DNA of 64,000 bases from Trichomonas tenax. Lineage: Eukaryota > Parabasalia > Trichomonadida > Trichomonadidae. A program made the translations under genes and the position numbers. Numbering within the stretch: position 1 is the first letter of the stretch; each line of letters starts with the position of its first letter. The stretch covers positions 62,001 to 126,000 of the forward strand of contig JALKBU010000006.1 of the NCBI GenBank assembly GCA_023091735.1. Reading direction: 5' to 3'. The notes beneath the pieces were generated by a model that worked only from the letters and a program-made list of their open reading frames with translations, had not been told where the DNA came from and made no database searches. Shown here piece by piece: positions 40,257-49,674 of the stretch.

Positions 40257-41408
40257 TCAGTCACATATATTCCCAAATTCGGTTATCGAGTCAGATCTTA
40301 AACTCGCTAACTTTTCCAAATTATCATTCCTTCTCTTTCTTTCAGCCTCGAGATATTTTAACAATAAACTAGTATCACCATTGAAAAGAGATTCATGCAG
40401 TGTTTCTCTATTTTTATCAATTTTATTTTGAAGAACTATTATTTTTTCATTTGCTTCTCTCAGTTGCTGGTCCTTCTCTTCCATTGCTAACTGTATATTA
40501 AAGTTTTCTTGTGATATACGTTGCTTTTCTGTTTCAAAGTCATGAGCTAATAAATCTCTTTGACTCTTGATAATATTGAGCTGTTCATTTGAGTTAACTA
40601 AATCTTTCTCTAAAGCTATATATTGCAAATTAAATTCATTAATGTTATCGAGAGATGTATATTGATCAATTTTTTCTTTCAGATCATTTTTAATGGATAA
40701 TAACGTATTCATATCAGATACAAGTTTCTCATTATCTACCTGATAGCTTTTAAGCTGTTTTTCGTATTCTATTTGTTGATTTTTCAATTCTTCGGTTAGA
40801 ATTTTGTTATGTTTCTTAATTTCAATTAATTTTTGATGCTGAACTGTTATTTCGGATGATTTTTCCTTGTTCAACTCACCTGCTCTTGAAGATGACTGTA
40901 ATTCTTGATTAATAAATTTAGCTTTATAATCTTCTTTAACTGAAAACAGATCGATTTTTCTATCCATTATCTTGCAATAATCTCGAATTCTTTGTGCCTT
41001 ATTTTGCATTTCATGTGTGGGATTTGATGTTTTTAAGAAACGAAGAAGATCTTCCTGCTGGAATTGAAGTAATTTAGCTAGTTGGTCATTCAGTAAGTCT
41101 GGTTTTCTCTCTTTCATCATCCAAAGGAACTGTTTGACAATATCTTCGAGTAATTCATATTCACAGTTGTAGAAATTATAAATATCATAGTCGCATTCTG
41201 GAAGAAAGCCATTTGGTCGATTATCTACAATATAACTGAAGAATGAAGCTACTTCATCATCTTGATCTAAGTCTATTTCAGGAAATAATTCACGAAATGA
41301 TTCGATAAGCGGATAATAATCATTAAACTCTTGGAAAGCTCCATCTATTTCTGTAATTTTGCCCGTTAATTTGAGCCAAGATATGAGAGAAGAGCTCAAA
41401 TCATTCAT
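40257..41408 (-). CDS. Coiled-coil protein with a folded N-terminal domain, unknown function
   Basis: The 383-residue protein has a head of about 130 residues (LISWLKLTGKITEID, then EVASFFSYIVDNRPNGFLPE and ELLEDIVKQFLWMM) that looks helical and acidic. A coiled coil runs from about 165 to 350. The layout resembles HOOK/CH-head or augmin-like microtubule proteins, but the similarity is too weak to name one. Codons are AT-rich, so expression is probably moderate. A weak initiator TCAAAAATAAG lies just before the ATG. Confidence 0.62.
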   Translation of the reverse strand: MNDLSSSLISWLKLTGKITEIDGAFQEFNDYYPLIESFRELFPEIDLDQDDEVASFFSYIVDNRPNGFLPECDYDIYNFYNCEYELLEDIVKQFLWMMKERKPDLLNDQLAKLLQFQQEDLLRFLKTSNPTHEMQNKAQRIRDYCKIMDRKIDLFSVKEDYKAKFINQELQSSSRAGELNKEKSSEITVQHQKLIEIKKHNKILTEELKNQQIEYEKQLKSYQVDNEKLVSDMNTLLSIKNDLKEKIDQYTSLDNINEFNLQYIALEKDLVNSNEQLNIIKSQRDLLAHDFETEKQRISQENFNIQLAMEEKDQQLREANEKIIVLQNKIDKNRETLHESLFNGDTSLLLKYLEAERKRRNDNLEKLASLRSDSITEFGNICD

Positions 41409-41609
41409 TCTTATTTTTGAGATTTTGTCAAGTAAAAATATTTATTTGTCATAATTACTTGCAGATTGTCGAAATTCAATAGCATACCATTAAAAATAAC
41501 CAATGGCCCAATAGCTTTACAGAGGGTACTAAAATCTGTAAAATGAAGAAGTAAGCATGTTGTATATATATGTATTTATTTATAGAAAAGAATCATGATT
41601 TTTATTTTC

Positions 41610-42692
41610 TTAAATGAATTCGATAACACGGCTACCATCTATCAACCATACAAAGAAGAAAAGAGATGTTACTGACATAAGTCCACAAATTATATAGAAC
41701 GGAATATTATAGAATAAGAAACAAATTGCTGCACGAACCTTAATGCTTTGTAAAAAAGAAACACCTTTCCACATTGCATCAAATTGTGACAATTTGATAT
41801 CTGAAGATGGAATATCTGTTTCATTAATTAAAACCAACTTTAATTCTTTTGGTTTTATTAATGCAAGGCACTGATATTTACCTTCGCATAAGAATGGAAT
41901 TGTCTTCATAACCTTAGATGAGTTAATGTAGGCTGTTGGGATATAAAAATCAACTTCTCTCAATTTGTTTGAAATCTCTTTGTAATAATCATCATTTCCA
42001 ATAGCAACAATCTTTGCAACATCAGTTGCAACGGGAGAACCCATAAATGGCTGGGCATGATGTTTAACGAACAACTTCAAACTATCGAACGAGAAGTCAC
42101 CGCGATATGATGTAAATTTCTTGTTTTGGTTAACAAAAACAAATGATATGTATGGGTAGTGAGCGTATTTTTCATATAAGTAAGGGCTTGTGACAAATGC
42201 GAAAATGCAGCCTGAATCGATGTTTTCAATAGCCAATTTTTCAAATACTGGCTTCTTCTCTTCTAAGTCACCAGCATTTGCACGAGAAACAAGCATAAAT
42301 AATGGCTTTTCAGCGCTTATTGCTTCAATTTCTTCCATAGTATTTAATGTGAGGTAACCATGACCAGCAACAATCCTGCTGACCTGCTGAAGGTTTTCTT
42401 GTGTAATTTGACGATTTATTTTAACGGGATGATCATGGTCTTGGAGAGAAACGGACACCTTTCCTGGTTGGAGATGAAATCTTGCACAATATGTTCTTTC
42501 TTCGAGGCAGTTAACAGATAATGTGACAAATGTTTCGTTCTTTTCAGAATCCTCTGCGAATTCTTCAAAAGTCTCGATTTCTTGCTTCATTCTTGGATAA
42601 AATGGAAAGATAATCCTTGGCAAATTCTCGTTTTCTGGTTTTTCTAATTTAGGAAGTTTATTAGTTGCTCGAAGCGATAACAAGTAAAACAT
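41610..42692 (-). CDS. Membrane-anchored thioredoxin-fold (PDI-like) protein
   Basis: From the ATG at 42692 the protein is 360 residues, with a short signal segment (MFYLLSLRA). It has at least two thioredoxin-like domains. The first contains LSVNCLEERTYCARFHLQPG, which fits the strand-helix after the active site of PDI domains (VDCxEExxLCxxFxVxGYP). The second spans about 130-235 with PYISFVFVNQNKKFTSYRGD. No CxxC active site is visible. A membrane helix lies near the C-terminus (SVTSLFFFVWLI). PDI-like proteins without CxxC act as chaperones or quality-control receptors in the ER, and that is the likely location. The initiator TCACTTTTTATT fixes this start; the ATG at 42707 lies upstream of it. 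Confidence 0.62.
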   Translation of the reverse strand: MFYLLSLRATNKLPKLEKPENENLPRIIFPFYPRMKQEIETFEEFAEDSEKNETFVTLSVNCLEERTYCARFHLQPGKVSVSLQDHDHPVKINRQITQENLQQVSRIVAGHGYLTLNTMEEIEAISAEKPLFMLVSRANAGDLEEKKPVFEKLAIENIDSGCIFAFVTSPYLYEKYAHYPYISFVFVNQNKKFTSYRGDFSFDSLKLFVKHHAQPFMGSPVATDVAKIVAIGNDDYYKEISNKLREVDFYIPTAYINSSKVMKTIPFLCEGKYQCLALIKPKELKLVLINETDIPSSDIKLSQFDAMWKGVSFLQSIKVRAAICFLFYNIPFYIICGLMSVTSLFFFVWLIDGSRVIEFI

Positions 42693-42704
42693 AATAAAAA
42701 GTGA
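42693..42704 (-). promoter_or_regulatory. Initiator of the PDI-like gene
   Basis: TCACTTTTTATT on the minus strand ends at the ATG of 42692. It lies inside the longer open frame and so excludes the upstream ATG at 42707. Confidence 0.8.
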
Positions 42705-42707
42705 CAT

Positions 42708-43212
42708 TAATCATTTGCACTGCAGCATTTTGATATCCTGTTCATGTTAGAAGGTCTTAAATTGAAAACATGTATTACGCTCCCACTAGTAATTGTTATT
42801 TATTAGTTTTTATTTAAATAAATGTGATCTTATCAAGGAATCTTAAGTTTATGGGTATTTGGAGCTTTGGACATCAACTTGTTAAGCCTGTAAGGTTGGC
42901 TAATATTGTGCGGTATTTGTTTTGTTTGAATTATTCATTCTTAACCATTAATCTTACACTTTATTAATGTATTATGTGTTTATATATTATGCATAGCAAA
43001 AAATTAAAATTCAAGAAGTTAGCCTATAAAAACTCCGTATTAGAATTTGAAATACACAAAGAAATATTTAAATTTCTGTAAATTAAATTAGAATAAGTGA
43101 TTCTGATATGAGGAATCCTACCAGCATGATACAGTAAAACATTCATTCTCAGCGCTTGCTTATCCAACACCTTTGGTTAAAAAAATGAAAATCAAAACTA
43201 TTTTTAAAATTC
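42708..43212 (+). other. Intergenic spacer, about 500 bp
   Basis: AT-rich sequence with no coding frame, repeat or RNA gene that I can support. Confidence 0.5.
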
Positions 43213-43920
43213 TTAAAGATCTACCTTAGTCTCTGTTTTAATATCTTCAGCTGGTGTTTGTTCCTCAACTTTTTCAACCTGAGGTTCAATTTTCTCGGTT
43301 TCTGGAGTTTCAGCTTCAATTTTCTGGGCCACCTTCTTTTCTTGTTTTGCTTGCTTCTTCGCAGCTTTTTGCTTCTTTAGCTCAGCCTTCTTTTGCTTCT
43401 TTTCCTTCTTCAAATTATCCCCAGAAACAGTTTCAGTGGAAATATGATTATCTGTATTACTTTCTGTATTGTCCACGTGAATATCTGTTTGGCCTTCTGT
43501 AGAAACTGATCCTTTTGTGGCGATTGCTTCTGGTTTGGTTTCTTCGCTTTTTTTCTGATCAGTTTGTATTTTTTTGGCTTTCTTGTCTTTCTTATCTGAT
43601 TTATGCTTTTTCTCCTCCTTGTCTTTCTTGTGGTGATGGTGTTTCTCCTTCTTATCCTTCTTCTTTTTATCTTTCTTCTTTTGTGTTTGCTTTTCTTCCG
43701 GTTTAGCTTGTTCTTCTTTAGTAGTTTCAGCTGCTGTTTCATTGGTACTAACTTCGGCATTTTCTTGTGTTGTTTCTGTTGATGTTAAATTCGTTGAGTT
43801 CTCTGCTTCAGTGTTAACTACCTGCTCTTCTTTGACCTCAACCTTATCGATTTTAATCTTTGATTCGTGGTGCTTGGACTTTTTAGATAATGCAAAAGCT
43901 GCAAACAATAAGAAAAACAT
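43213..43920 (-). CDS. Lys/Glu-rich secretory-pathway protein, unknown function
   Basis: The 235-residue protein begins with a signal peptide (MFFLLFAAFALS). It then consists almost wholly of low-complexity charged sequence: Glu/Thr-rich (about 30-75), a dense Lys/His block (KKDKKKKDKKEKHHHHKKDK, about 80-110), then alternating Thr/Glu and Lys/Ala segments. There is no transmembrane segment and no folded domain. The C-terminus ends ETKVDL, faintly like an ER-retention tetrapeptide, though KVDL is not a proven signal. It could be secreted, lysosomal or ER-luminal. An initiator (TCATTTTATTTCAAA) ends at the ATG, so the gene is very probably real. Confidence 0.62.
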   Translation of the reverse strand: MFFLLFAAFALSKKSKHHESKIKIDKVEVKEEQVVNTEAENSTNLTSTETTQENAEVSTNETAAETTKEEQAKPEEKQTQKKKDKKKKDKKEKHHHHKKDKEEKKHKSDKKDKKAKKIQTDQKKSEETKPEAIATKGSVSTEGQTDIHVDNTESNTDNHISTETVSGDNLKKEKKQKKAELKKQKAAKKQAKQEKKVAQKIEAETPETEKIEPQVEKVEEQTPAEDIKTETKVDL

Positions 43921-43935
43921 TTTGAAATAAAATGA
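43921..43935 (-). promoter_or_regulatory. Initiator of the Lys/Glu-rich protein gene
   Basis: TCATTTTATTTCAAA immediately precedes the ATG at 43920 on the minus strand. The divergent SHIPPO gene starts 82 bases away, so both promoters share this small interval. Confidence 0.7.
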
Positions 43936-44002
43936 AATGTCATCCCCTTTAAAATCTTATTCCTGTTTAATATTTTAAAACCCTATAAATTTTACTCTCA
44001 TA

Positions 44003-45109
44003 ATGTACAACTGGGCTCAAAGTTCCACTCCTTCGGATTTGGGCCCAGGAACGTACGAAGTTCTGAAGCCTCTTGGTAAAAAGGACCAAATGAAGAGTCC
44101 TTTTAACGGAGGTTCCGCTTTTAATTCGATTCCAGTTGCTGGAAAAGATGCTCCCCCTGTAGGACAGTACAACCCCAAAGACAAGATGCAAACTGGTGCT
44201 CCGAAATACTCTTTCCCGAAATCAAAACGAGTTATTTTTGACTTCTCAAATACGCCAGCGCCAACAAACTACAGCCACTTAGATTCGTGGATTCCTAAAG
44301 AAAAACCAGTATCGAGAATCGTTCCTCCACGTCCTGAAAAGAAATACTTTCCAACAACACAAAATATTAAAAACGTAGAAGATGGAATAAGAGAATCTTC
44401 ACAAATTCCCAGTCGCGGGTCAGAATGGTTGGGCCCTGGTACGTATAATATGTATGATCTTGAAAATACTTTCCATCCAAAATACACGTTATCAATCGGA
44501 AAATCGCGACCAATGTCTTCTATTGTTACTGTTGCAAAGAGTGATGCTCCTGGACCAGGAAAGTACGATATAGTTCACAGACCATCCAAAATATTACATG
44601 AATTTGCACCTTTGCCAAATTATGAAGTGAAACACCACAGAGAGAAGAGCATGTTTTACTCTGGTCCGACTCCGTGGGCATTTTCATCTGATGTTAAAAG
44701 CTCAGCATTTAGATCGAAATCGGAGAGATTTCCAAAACAGCCAGTTGATGATAATCCTGGTCCAGGTGCATATTTTCAGAATTCTCAACCTATTAAACTT
44801 CCGCCGAAATCTTTCTCTACGATACCTACAACTTTGCATTCACCATTAACATTTTCAGAGTCAAGCACACCAGGAAACACATCAAGACCGATGCAAATTC
44901 ATCACTCTCATGCAAGGAGTGCATCTGCTGCACTAGCTCCTTCTCCACTCATGAGAGGAATCGACAAGAAATTCTCTGTTATTACAAGAACATCATCTCG
45001 TGAAAGGCGCATCAATCTCGATTCGCATGAACAAAATACGTTTTGGATGGTTGAAGAAGAAAATAATCCATCAAAAAGACCTCGATTAGTTCAAAAAGGA
45101 GAAATATAG
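44003..45109 (+). CDS. SHIPPO/STPGR-repeat protein
   Basis: The 368-residue protein is built from repeats of the sperm-tail PG-rich type, with core P-G-P-G-x-Y. Examples are LGPGTYEVL (residues 13-21), PPVGQYNP, WLGPGTYNMYD, APGPGKYDIV and NPGPGAYFQ. The rest is Pro/Ser-rich and basic. Such proteins (STPG, ODF3/SHIPPO family) bind inside or along axonemal microtubules. Trichomonads have several flagella and an axostyle of microtubules, so a cytoskeletal location is likely. TCATA directly precedes the ATG, giving a 5' UTR of only a few bases. Confidence 0.78.
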   Translation: MYNWAQSSTPSDLGPGTYEVLKPLGKKDQMKSPFNGGSAFNSIPVAGKDAPPVGQYNPKDKMQTGAPKYSFPKSKRVIFDFSNTPAPTNYSHLDSWIPKEKPVSRIVPPRPEKKYFPTTQNIKNVEDGIRESSQIPSRGSEWLGPGTYNMYDLENTFHPKYTLSIGKSRPMSSIVTVAKSDAPGPGKYDIVHRPSKILHEFAPLPNYEVKHHREKSMFYSGPTPWAFSSDVKSSAFRSKSERFPKQPVDDNPGPGAYFQNSQPIKLPPKSFSTIPTTLHSPLTFSESSTPGNTSRPMQIHHSHARSASAALAPSPLMRGIDKKFSVITRTSSRERRINLDSHEQNTFWMVEEENNPSKRPRLVQKGEI

Positions 45110-45500
45110 TAGTTTACATAACTTAACAAAATCCAAAACACAACATATATTGTCAACAGCATAGATTGACTTCTGGTTTTCAACTTCATTTTCTTGAAAT
45201 ATTTAATTAACCTGAAAATGAAGCTTCTCTTAATGTAACAGAAAGACAATTTTTTGCCTTTTAAAGGATGTTGTAATATTATTTATGCCTTTGTTTGTTT
45301 TAATAAAGTATTATTAAATTGAAACTAATAATTTGTTCAACTATCTTCAACATAGAAAGCTTCAACAATTGAGTAGGGACTGTGTTGTAAAGAAGTGTTA
45401 AATTAAACTTGATAAAATAGTATTGAAATTCACATCTCCGAGGTTGCTAACAAACAATTAATATAACAGAATATGTGCCAATGAAAGCCTGAAGGATAAC
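45110..45500 (+). other. Intergenic spacer, 391 bp
   Basis: Convergent spacer between the SHIPPO gene and the broken Rab gene; AT-rich, with nothing recognisable. Confidence 0.5.
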
Positions 45501-46100
45501 TTAGCAACACTTGTGTTGCATCAAAAGTCTTTGTAAGGGCATAACATTTTCTTGATCATTTTCTTTCTTGGATAATCCTCGGTAAGCTTCTGCAGCAATT
45601 CTACAGAATGCTTCCTTGACATTGTATCCATTCTTTGCAGAAGTTTCTATGTAATTGATATCTCTTGATTTGGCAAATAGCTCTGCTTCTGCTGTTGCTA
45701 TAACTCTGCTATTGATTTCGTCTGTTTTATTACCAACAAATAATATAATTGCATTAGGATCGCAGTATTGTGATATTTCGTGGAACCATTTGTTTGCATC
45801 ATCGTACGATTCTTTGTCTGTCACATCAAACACAAGTAAAATGCAATTTGCATCTCGATAATATGCTCTAGTGATAGATGTATATTTTTCTTGGCCAGCT
45901 GTATCGAAAATGTTCATCTTTATATTTTCTCCGTCAATGTCAAGAACAATTGACTGGAAATCAATATTAATTGTTGGTTTTGTATTTTCATGGAAGACTC
46001 CTTGAGTTAAATAGGTAATGAGGGACGTTTTACCAACGCCACTCGATCCAATGACGATACACTTGAAGTTGGGAATCGTTCTTTATGGCTGATTCGTCAT
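45501..46100 (-). pseudogene. Rab-family GTPase with a stop at codon 6
   Basis: An ATG at 46100 starts a 200-codon frame that is intact except for TAA at 46083-46085 (codon 6). After that stop the frame encodes a full Rab: GSSGVGKTSLITY (G1), TKPTINIDF (switch I), FDTAGQEKYTSITRAYYRDA (G3; Phe in place of the usual Trp), GNKTDE (G4), ETSAKNG (G5) and a C-terminal KCC prenylation motif. No ATG lies between the stop and the P-loop; the next one (45917) is past switch I and could not give a working GTPase. The rest shows no decay, so the lesion is recent, a sequencing error, or bypassed. The initiator is weak (TTTCACATG). Confidence 0.75.
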
Positions 46101-46245
46101 GTGAAATGTTGGACGATACCGAAAATATTAACCTTAAAGATTTTTATAGATTTAAATAACAAATGAGAGATAGATTGACATTTACTGACGTTTCCGCTTT
46201 CTTATTTGAATCAAATTCAAAGTCAGACAAGATTCGGATATCAAA

Positions 46246-46821
46246 TTAGCAACAGTTACCATTGCCAGTTTTAACATCTACTTGTATTTGGGTGACTTCA
46301 CCCTTTTTCGGGTATTGTTCATGCAATGATTGTACAACTTCTTCAATCATGTGCTCGATGCCTTCACCTGTCTTGGCTGACACGAGAAAAAACTTATAGC
46401 CATTTTCTGCAGCCCAGTTCTCGGCAACTTCAATAATGCTTCTGTTTTCTTTCAATAGATCTGATTTACTAGCCACTACAAAGATCAATCTTCTATTGTC
46501 ACCAACAGACTTGAATAAGTGTATCCATGAGTCTAATCTATCGAAGGTTTCGGGGCGACTTACGTCAAAAACGGCTAATGCGGCATTCACATTACGGCAA
46601 TAAACTGGAACTAAAGAACGAAATCTTTCTTGGCCTGCTGTATCCCATATTTCTAATGTTATTTGCTTTCCATTGTATTTTCGAAAGACTTGGATGAAAT
46701 CAACACCAACTGTAGATGTTTCGGAGGAATCAAATCTATCGCCGTAAACATTTCTGATAATTGATGTCTTCCCCACAGCTGATTCCCCAATCGTTGCGAT
46801 CCTGAAGGGAGCTTCTATCAT
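46246..46821 (-). CDS. Rab-family small GTPase
   Basis: The 191-residue protein has GESAVGKTS (G1), ETSTVGVDF (switch I), WDTAGQERFRSL (G3) and SAKTG (G5), and ends NCC for double prenylation. G4 reads ASKSDL where NKxD is expected; this Asn normally contacts the guanine base. It is otherwise intact and resembles the Rab at 39495-40088, including YCR after switch II. It lies 145 bases upstream of the broken Rab gene on the same strand. A TCACAAATG sequence at the start codon can serve as initiator. A role in vesicle traffic is inferred from the family. Confidence 0.85.
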   Translation of the reverse strand: MIEAPFRIATIGESAVGKTSIIRNVYGDRFDSSETSTVGVDFIQVFRKYNGKQITLEIWDTAGQERFRSLVPVYCRNVNAALAVFDVSRPETFDRLDSWIHLFKSVGDNRRLIFVVASKSDLLKENRSIIEVAENWAAENGYKFFLVSAKTGEGIEHMIEEVVQSLHEQYPKKGEVTQIQVDVKTGNGNCC

Positions 46822-47179
46822 TTGTGATATAACTTGACGATTATTTGACTGTCAAAAAATATCCTTACAAAACTTTCTTAAAACTGACATTTATAGCAAT
46901 AGCTATCTTTAGATATTTAAGAATTTTCAATAAATATTTTTTATCGCCAATTTTATTTTTGATTTTATACCAAATATATATACAGTTTGCATTTTCGACA
47001 ATACTTTTTCACAAAAATGATTACAATCCTTTCAAATTATTGCTTTGAGGATTATATGAATATACAACTATTACTGTATATATTTTATTAATTTAATTTT
47101 TGAAAACATATTTTTTGAACAAGGAAAATAAATTTCTTTAAAAGATTACAAGTTTATTTTTTCCTGAGAATTTTGTCAA
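46822..47179 (+). other. Intergenic spacer, 358 bp
   Basis: Very AT-rich spacer between divergent genes. The frame at 46845-47048 encodes a hydrophobic low-complexity peptide and is judged spurious. Confidence 0.5.
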
Positions 47180-49435
47180 ATGGAGAACTTGACAGCAATT
47201 CGAGCCCTTCATAGTATTTTGGGCCTCGAAAATTGTCAAATTCTATCGATTAACGAGGTATCCATACCAATAGCGACGAAGCTGGAAAGTAGACTCCTTG
47301 TTATTGCGACTCCTGGTGTATTTATTATCAAAAGAGCTTCTTTTTTGAAATTATTATCAGTAGAAAACGTATTTCCGTTCTATTTGATGTCTCATATTAA
47401 AATTGAGCGTCAATACATTACAATTTCGAAACCTTCACTTTTGATTCAGTTTTCGCATCCTGATCAATTGTCGATTGCTTGTGCAATAGTTTCCACTCGA
47501 TGTACGCTTTACGATCCAAAAATTGTTCCTTTGAATATCAGCATTGCTATGTCTTTGCAGAGTCAATTTCAAAGCCTAAACTTCGATTACTCAACGCAAT
47601 CAATTCTTGCAGACAAATTTCTATCAACGTGCTTAGCTGCCAATGCCAATATGGTGACTGAAAAATTAGAACAAAGTTATTCATATCTTTCGAAATTGAA
47701 AGAAGAGCTTATATTTAATGACAAATTTTTGGCATTACCATACATAGAACAAGTCATTACTGCTTTGCAAAACGAAAAATCCATTACCAAACTTGTAGTT
47801 TCGGAATTGAATTCATCAAATGCAGTTAAAATATTCGCAAGTCTCTTAACATCTAACAACTTTATCCAGAGTGTTACTCTGAACCAAATAGGAATTCGTG
47901 GAGACTTAAATCCATTATCTGAAGCACTTTCATCACCAAATATTATCATCGATGAATGGGTTTTCAACCGTTGCGGTTTCGATTCCGAAGACTTTAAGTT
48001 ATTTATAGAATGTTTTCGTAATTACAAAACTAATATCAAAGTTTTGGTCTTTAATAGCTGCTTTTTCACACAATCAACATTCTCTTACTTTACTCAGAGG
48101 TTCTTCTTCATTGATTGTTTCCACAGTCTCGAATCATTTTACTTTTCAGATATAATTTTCTCGAAAGAAGTTCTGTTTTTCTTGTGCCAGTTGTTTGCTT
48201 CAGATTGGGTACTGAAAAACAAAACCCTTAAGAATTTAATTATTCCAAGATGTTATGTTGAACTTGATGCTTTGTTTAACCAGCTCCAGAACTTTGAAAC
48301 AGGAATTACGACAGCCGATTTCAGCGGCAATCTATTTATTAGATCTATATCCGGTGATCTTGCATCAAAGTTAAGTCCTCACATCAATCTTTTGTTGAAT
48401 GATTGCGGTTTTGGTCAAGACTCATTCATATCATTGATGCAGGTGTTATCTCTTCATAGAGGACACACGATGCGATTAGAGTTGTGTAGGGCTTTGATGA
48501 CTGAAGATATTCGAGTCAGGTTTTATCAACTTTGCCCCTCTTTAACATTCAAGTCTTTGGTTTCCCTGACATGGGATGGAAATATTATTGACAAATCTTT
48601 CTTCGTTTTCATCCAGAATCAGCCAAGGCTTTCTAAGCTCTCTATGTCTGACTGCATACTGACTGAAGATGCTGAATCAATATACCCAGAAATGGTTAAA
48701 GTATTCGCTTCGAAGCCATTGACAACATTAATCATCAAAGCAACAAAGCAGTCATTTGTTCTTGGAGCACCATTTGCACCTCTAATTATAACATTATTGA
48801 AGCGAAAGAGTATCTGCGACCTTGATATCTCTGGTCAGCAGGTAGGAGAAGATTCATTACTTCAAATTATAGATTGCTTACCAATAGTAATGAAGAACTT
48901 CAGATTTTGCGGAAATAACATTCACCACTCAGAAAAATTGTTTTCAATTCTTAATTCGTTATTGAAAAAGCGTCTTTTGTATGCATCGTGGCCCGAACAA
49001 GATGTTGAAAGGATCCTAATTTCGACAAATCCAATTTATCGAACAGAGTTTAAATCAAACATCGAAGTTCTCAGGAAGCAGTTCAAATTAAGATTTATTC
49101 CCGCCCCAAGTATTACTGAGCCAATAGACTTCATCCATAATATCAAGAACACGTTCAAAGAGGCTCCGCAAAGCAACGAAAGTAAGCCTCAAGTAACTTA
49201 TGGATTTGAGGGACGTCATGTTGCTGCCGATATGATTCTAAAGTTCAGAGTTAATGACGACTCAATTTCAAATCTCTTAACTGAGTGCAACTCTCTAGAA
49301 GGAAAAGATCCAATGGTTTCCATGCTGGAGTTTATGGAAGCCGAAACATCCATTTCCAAGCTCTCAGATATCATTCAAACTGGAATGCATGATTCGACAT
49401 CATCAGAACCATTTATATCAATGAGGATCGAGTAA
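47180..49435 (+). CDS. CARMIL-like leucine-rich-repeat protein
   Basis: The 751-residue protein has a PH-like head of about 110 residues (SRLLVIATPGVFIIKRAS). RI-type leucine-rich repeats follow from about 200 to 620 (SITKLVVSELNSSNAVKIFAS, TTADFSGNLFIRS, CDLDISGQQVGEDSLLQII), then a C-terminal tail of about 110 residues. The plan and length match the gene at 12282-14447. In other organisms CARMIL proteins link membranes to actin capping protein; a similar role is plausible but no capping-protein motif was identified. The sequence before the ATG (TTTTGTCAA) is a weak initiator. Confidence 0.65.
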   Translation: MENLTAIRALHSILGLENCQILSINEVSIPIATKLESRLLVIATPGVFIIKRASFLKLLSVENVFPFYLMSHIKIERQYITISKPSLLIQFSHPDQLSIACAIVSTRCTLYDPKIVPLNISIAMSLQSQFQSLNFDYSTQSILADKFLSTCLAANANMVTEKLEQSYSYLSKLKEELIFNDKFLALPYIEQVITALQNEKSITKLVVSELNSSNAVKIFASLLTSNNFIQSVTLNQIGIRGDLNPLSEALSSPNIIIDEWVFNRCGFDSEDFKLFIECFRNYKTNIKVLVFNSCFFTQSTFSYFTQRFFFIDCFHSLESFYFSDIIFSKEVLFFLCQLFASDWVLKNKTLKNLIIPRCYVELDALFNQLQNFETGITTADFSGNLFIRSISGDLASKLSPHINLLLNDCGFGQDSFISLMQVLSLHRGHTMRLELCRALMTEDIRVRFYQLCPSLTFKSLVSLTWDGNIIDKSFFVFIQNQPRLSKLSMSDCILTEDAESIYPEMVKVFASKPLTTLIIKATKQSFVLGAPFAPLIITLLKRKSICDLDISGQQVGEDSLLQIIDCLPIVMKNFRFCGNNIHHSEKLFSILNSLLKKRLLYASWPEQDVERILISTNPIYRTEFKSNIEVLRKQFKLRFIPAPSITEPIDFIHNIKNTFKEAPQSNESKPQVTYGFEGRHVAADMILKFRVNDDSISNLLTECNSLEGKDPMVSMLEFMEAETSISKLSDIIQTGMHDSTSSEPFISMRIE

Positions 49436-49674
49436 CCATAATGAAGAGTGGTAACCATGATTTTTACATCATATGAACCATTCACTACCTGTTAGAATAG
49501 AGTAAAATTTATGTTTGTTTTTTCTTTAAGCAAAAGAAATGAATCTGTTTGAGTTCACATTATCATTTGAAAAGATTGTTATTGAGATTCAATTTTAATT
49601 ATTACCAGAATTCCAAAAAAAAGTATAAGATTAAAGTGATAAGTTTACGCATAAAATAATAAGAATCCAAGCCC

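Noticed and set aside
43410..43760. 116-codon Lys/Arg-rich frame on the minus strand
   Set aside because: It is the alternate frame of the Lys/Glu-rich gene at 43213-43920; the AAG/AAA-rich codons automatically give Arg/Lys in other frames.
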